A DNA stretch of 64,000 nucleotides from Pipra filicauda (lineage: Eukaryota; Chordata; Aves; Passeriformes; Pipridae), in assembly GCF_003945595.2 (NCBI RefSeq), contig NW_024104617.1, positions 322,095 through 386,094 of the forward strand, read 5' to 3'. Below are positions 61,151 to 64,000 of the stretch, one piece after another. The position numbers and the translations under genes are program-made. The notes under the pieces are model-generated. The model made no database searches, was not told where the DNA came from, and was given only the letters and a program-made list of their open reading frames with translations. Numbering within the stretch: the stretch's first letter is position 1; each line of letters opens with the position of its first letter.

Positions 61151-64000
61151 TCTCTCTTTGATGTTAGGCTCAGACTTTGACAGGATAGCCTGCATGGAGC
61201 CAGCCAGGAGACATCTCTTATGTTCACTGCTACAAATCCTACAGATTGCACAATCTCCCTGCTTTTGCTTTTGTTTTGTTTTGAATATAACAACCTATTT
61301 ACCTCTCAATTTAAATCTGTGCCTTTAGGGATGCACTAGAACAAAACTACAGCATGGAAACTCGGTCATATCTACAACTTTTATACATATCTCCACAGGA
61401 ATTACATGACCTTGTTAATTGAGTAAAATCAGTAGAACCTAAATCAGATTTTCCTTCTACCTTATAAAATGCAGTGGTGCCTCAGGTGAGCTTGTGCATC
61501 TACCTTAGAGAAAGGCAAAGGCATTGGGCAAAAAACCCCTATCATAGCAATGTGGATCTGAGCCAGGTCAGTTTTCATTTCAAAGACACAGAATTTTGCT
61601 TGCTAAATTTAATGTTTGTGGATAATTTTGCATGTGGAGCCTCCCACTATTAACAGTTGAGCATTAAAGAATCACAGAGAACCATTTGCTGGAAAACATG
61701 GAACTATACTGTTCAATTTCCCAAATAAGAGTTTTCTATCTTTAAAAAATGCTGCTTTTTGACAATAAAATACTATCATCATTTGCATAAACTGAGCTTC
61801 AGTTCAACTCCTTTGGTCTGTAATTCCATCAATATGAAGGCAGAAAATTCTTTGGTTTAATCCTACTTTTGAATACTTTATAGTAGTTATTTCTAACCAT
61901 TTAGCAAAAATTCACTTTCAAGACAACTGTGAATAACTTCCTGTCATTTTTGATCTGGGGAAAAAATAAATAAAAAGAGAATAGTGCTTTTCCTTTAAGT
62001 TTTATAGGAAAAAAATGCATGTGTAAAATCCATGCCTGAAAGGCTTTTAAATAACACTTGTTTAGGTTACTAAATTAAACTGGATAAGATTTTTCTGAAT
62101 ATCCTCATACATTTGTCTCAAGCTTCCTAAATTTTTTACTGATGCCAGTGATGACCGATTAGTCTTACAAACTAAGTAACCTGCTTTTGCTTTCAGATTA
62201 TATAATTTCTTCAGGTGAGAAAATTCAGTTTATCTACAGAAAAGTCTGAAGTGATTGGCTAAATGAGACACTAACATATTCCAGTTACTCAGTAAATCTC
62301 AAAGTTTAGTTGTTCAGACCATTTACAAAAGCGTGCTGCATGCCTACAGCTGCCGGCAGCACTGGCACACTCCAGAGACCCAAAAATTGTATAAAAAAAC
62401 AGTAGCATACCTAGTTTTGGGAAAAAGGGAAAAAAAAAAATCAAGTAAATACCTGCATGTTCTTCCACACCAGAGCATAATTAAGCAGGAGGCTTATCTG
62501 CAACACAGTTAAATACAGCTGAGAGGAGAAACCCTTAACTTAAAAGGTATGGGAGGTTTGCACTCTGTGTGTAATTACTGTGTAATTTCTCCCTGACCAT
62601 CACATTTTCTCAACAATTTTTTACCTATTTTGAAACAAGCATAAAAATGTCAGCATTCTCTGTTACATATAGTTCTTCATAACACAGGCATCCTTATCTG
62701 TTTCCTAGAAAATCACTCCACAATTCACTAACAATTCAGTGGAGCTGAAAGGCTTCCATCTCGTGTGACCTAAAGAGCAGAAACAATGCACACTGATCAA
62801 GTGCAAGTTCTGCTGGTGTCCCTCTTCTACCACTGTGCTATTTGCTAGGCACAGGATGCTGGATAAGGGCAGTCAGGTGCCATGGAAAGGATGAAGTCCC
62901 GATGGAAATGAAGAAAAGTATTTCAAGTATCTGAATCAATCAATTTGACAAGAAAACAAGGAAGAAGATGGGCAGCAGTTGGAATAGCTCAGGCTTCTTA
63001 AAATGAGAGAGATGAAAGCTAGTTTGTCTCACTGAGGAAAAGATGGTGAGACATAAAGGAGAATCTTGGAGCCTGAAGGAGTGAGAGTAAAAGAGATTTG
63101 AAGATGAGGTTGTGTCACTGGGGCAAGTGAATGAGAGAAAGAAAAATGAGTCATCTCAAGGTCTGGGGAAGGATGCAGGAGGAGAGTGTTGTGTAGGAGG
63201 AAGAAAACCACATACAGGATGCTATGGGGAGGAAGACATTTATGGCACAGATTTCAAATGTTGCAAATTTCTAATAAATACTAGTCACTAACACATGAAT
63301 ATCTAAAAAGAGATCTTTTTGTCAGTCTTCTCTTTACTTCAGTTACTTCAGTTATCTCTAATCTCATGTGAATCCACAAAACGGCTTACTGAATGCAAGA
63401 AGGTAGTAACTAGTCCTTTACTAAGATTTAAAATACATAAAATTGGTAGCAAAGGTTTATTACTTTCTCATCCGTGAAAAAAATGTGTGCATGCTTCATG
63501 CACTGCTTCTCAGCAACTCAAGAGCAGTGAACTTATTCCAGCTAAATACCTCAGTGTCATTCACTTGAAAACTGACTCTTAGTTCAGTCATAATTTTTAG
63601 TAAATGCACAGTGTAAAGTTGTTGTAAATTGTATTGAAGGTAATTTAATTTTTTTTTAAACTGCAAAATGAAACACAGGATTTAACCCTACAAACCTGGG
63701 AGTTCTGGGTATGAGTGGTTAATGTTCAAAATATTAGCAAGGACATCTGTAAAATAAATCTTAATTCTAAAGAGCTAGGTAAACATGTTTGGTTCACAGG
63801 GCTTTAAAACTAGTGTAAGAACTGCAAAAATCTGTATTTAAGGTACTAAAATTGTTCATATTTATGACTCATTTACAAATATGCTTAATGGTTTAATATC
63901 TACTCTTTAATTAAAATCAGTAGCTCTAGCTTAGAATTAATTCTGATCTTGCATAAAGAATCCAAGAGGGAGGCAAAGTGCTATATAAGTGACCCTTTGC
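61151..64000. other. Intron 1 stretch at the right edge, nothing recognised
   Basis: AT-rich intron, with a purine-rich segment at about 62880-63240 (repeated GAGA/GGAA motifs on +). No exon or repeat family is recognised. Confidence 0.6.

Larger units (their letters stand above)
22467..64000 (-). other. ARHGAP6: ARHGAP6 intron 1 (at least 41.5 kb, 5' part outside the window)
   Basis: This is everything upstream of exon 2 on the minus strand. The first coding exon of this gene family is large and GC-rich, and nothing like it is present, so intron 1 extends beyond base 64000. In mammals this same intron is very long and hosts the amelogenin gene on the opposite strand. Two CR1 copies, several low-complexity tracts, a hairpin, two CpG-enriched patches and a possible amelogenin relic are listed separately. 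Confidence 0.85.

Noticed and set aside
1..64000. tRNA, rRNA, snRNA, CRISPR arrays or bacterial operons
   Set aside because: No cloverleaf A/B-box pairs, rRNA core motifs, spaced direct repeats or dense ORFs were seen on either strand.

Overview
The window is vertebrate, almost certainly avian, nuclear DNA. It is AT-rich and gene-sparse. Its only abundant interspersed repeats are CR1 LINEs ending in the typical octamer array (AGAATCAT on the + strand for minus-oriented copies). There is no sign of L1/Alu-type mammalian repeats and no bacterial-style gene density.

One gene explains the region: ARHGAP6, a Rho GTPase-activating protein gene on the minus strand. Two of its coding exons can be read with canonical splice sites and matching phase: exon 2 (22307-22466, 160 nt) and exon 3 (2900-2971, 72 nt). 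Joined, they give an uninterrupted peptide just upstream of the RhoGAP domain. The layout is therefore intron 3 (1-2899, continuing off the left edge), exon 3, intron 2 (2972-22306), exon 2, and intron 1 (22467-64000, continuing off the right edge). The GC-rich first coding exon is not in the window, nor are the exons encoding the RhoGAP domain.

Intron 2 holds most of the mobile DNA: a minus-strand CR1 (about 4320-4965), an old CR1/L3-like fragment (about 12650-12765), a minus-strand CR1 split by a nested solo LTR (15840-16905, LTR about 16128-16526), a long, still open CR1 3' end (17507-18257), and a plus-strand CR1 with a degenerate reverse-transcriptase motif and an internal deletion at a (TA)n tract (about 20205-21077). 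Intron 1 holds a short CR1 tail (25200-25368), a longer CR1 (30860-31660), several A/C-rich low-complexity tracts, a perfect 24-bp hairpin (35366-35427), two CpG-enriched patches (about 58330-58500 and 60960-61150) and long stretches without recognisable content.

The most interesting lead is in intron 1 at about 33.7-34.9 kb on the + strand. In tetrapods the enamel gene AMEL lies in ARHGAP6 intron 1 in the opposite orientation, and toothless birds have lost it. A set of short collinear matches to AMEL exon 6 and 3' UTR lies at the expected position and orientation. One of these reads LPDLT, then one residue, then WPS, against the conserved C-terminus LPDLTLEAWPS. This is a candidate, not a proof. 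No complete new system, RNA gene, CRISPR array or intact mobile element is visible.
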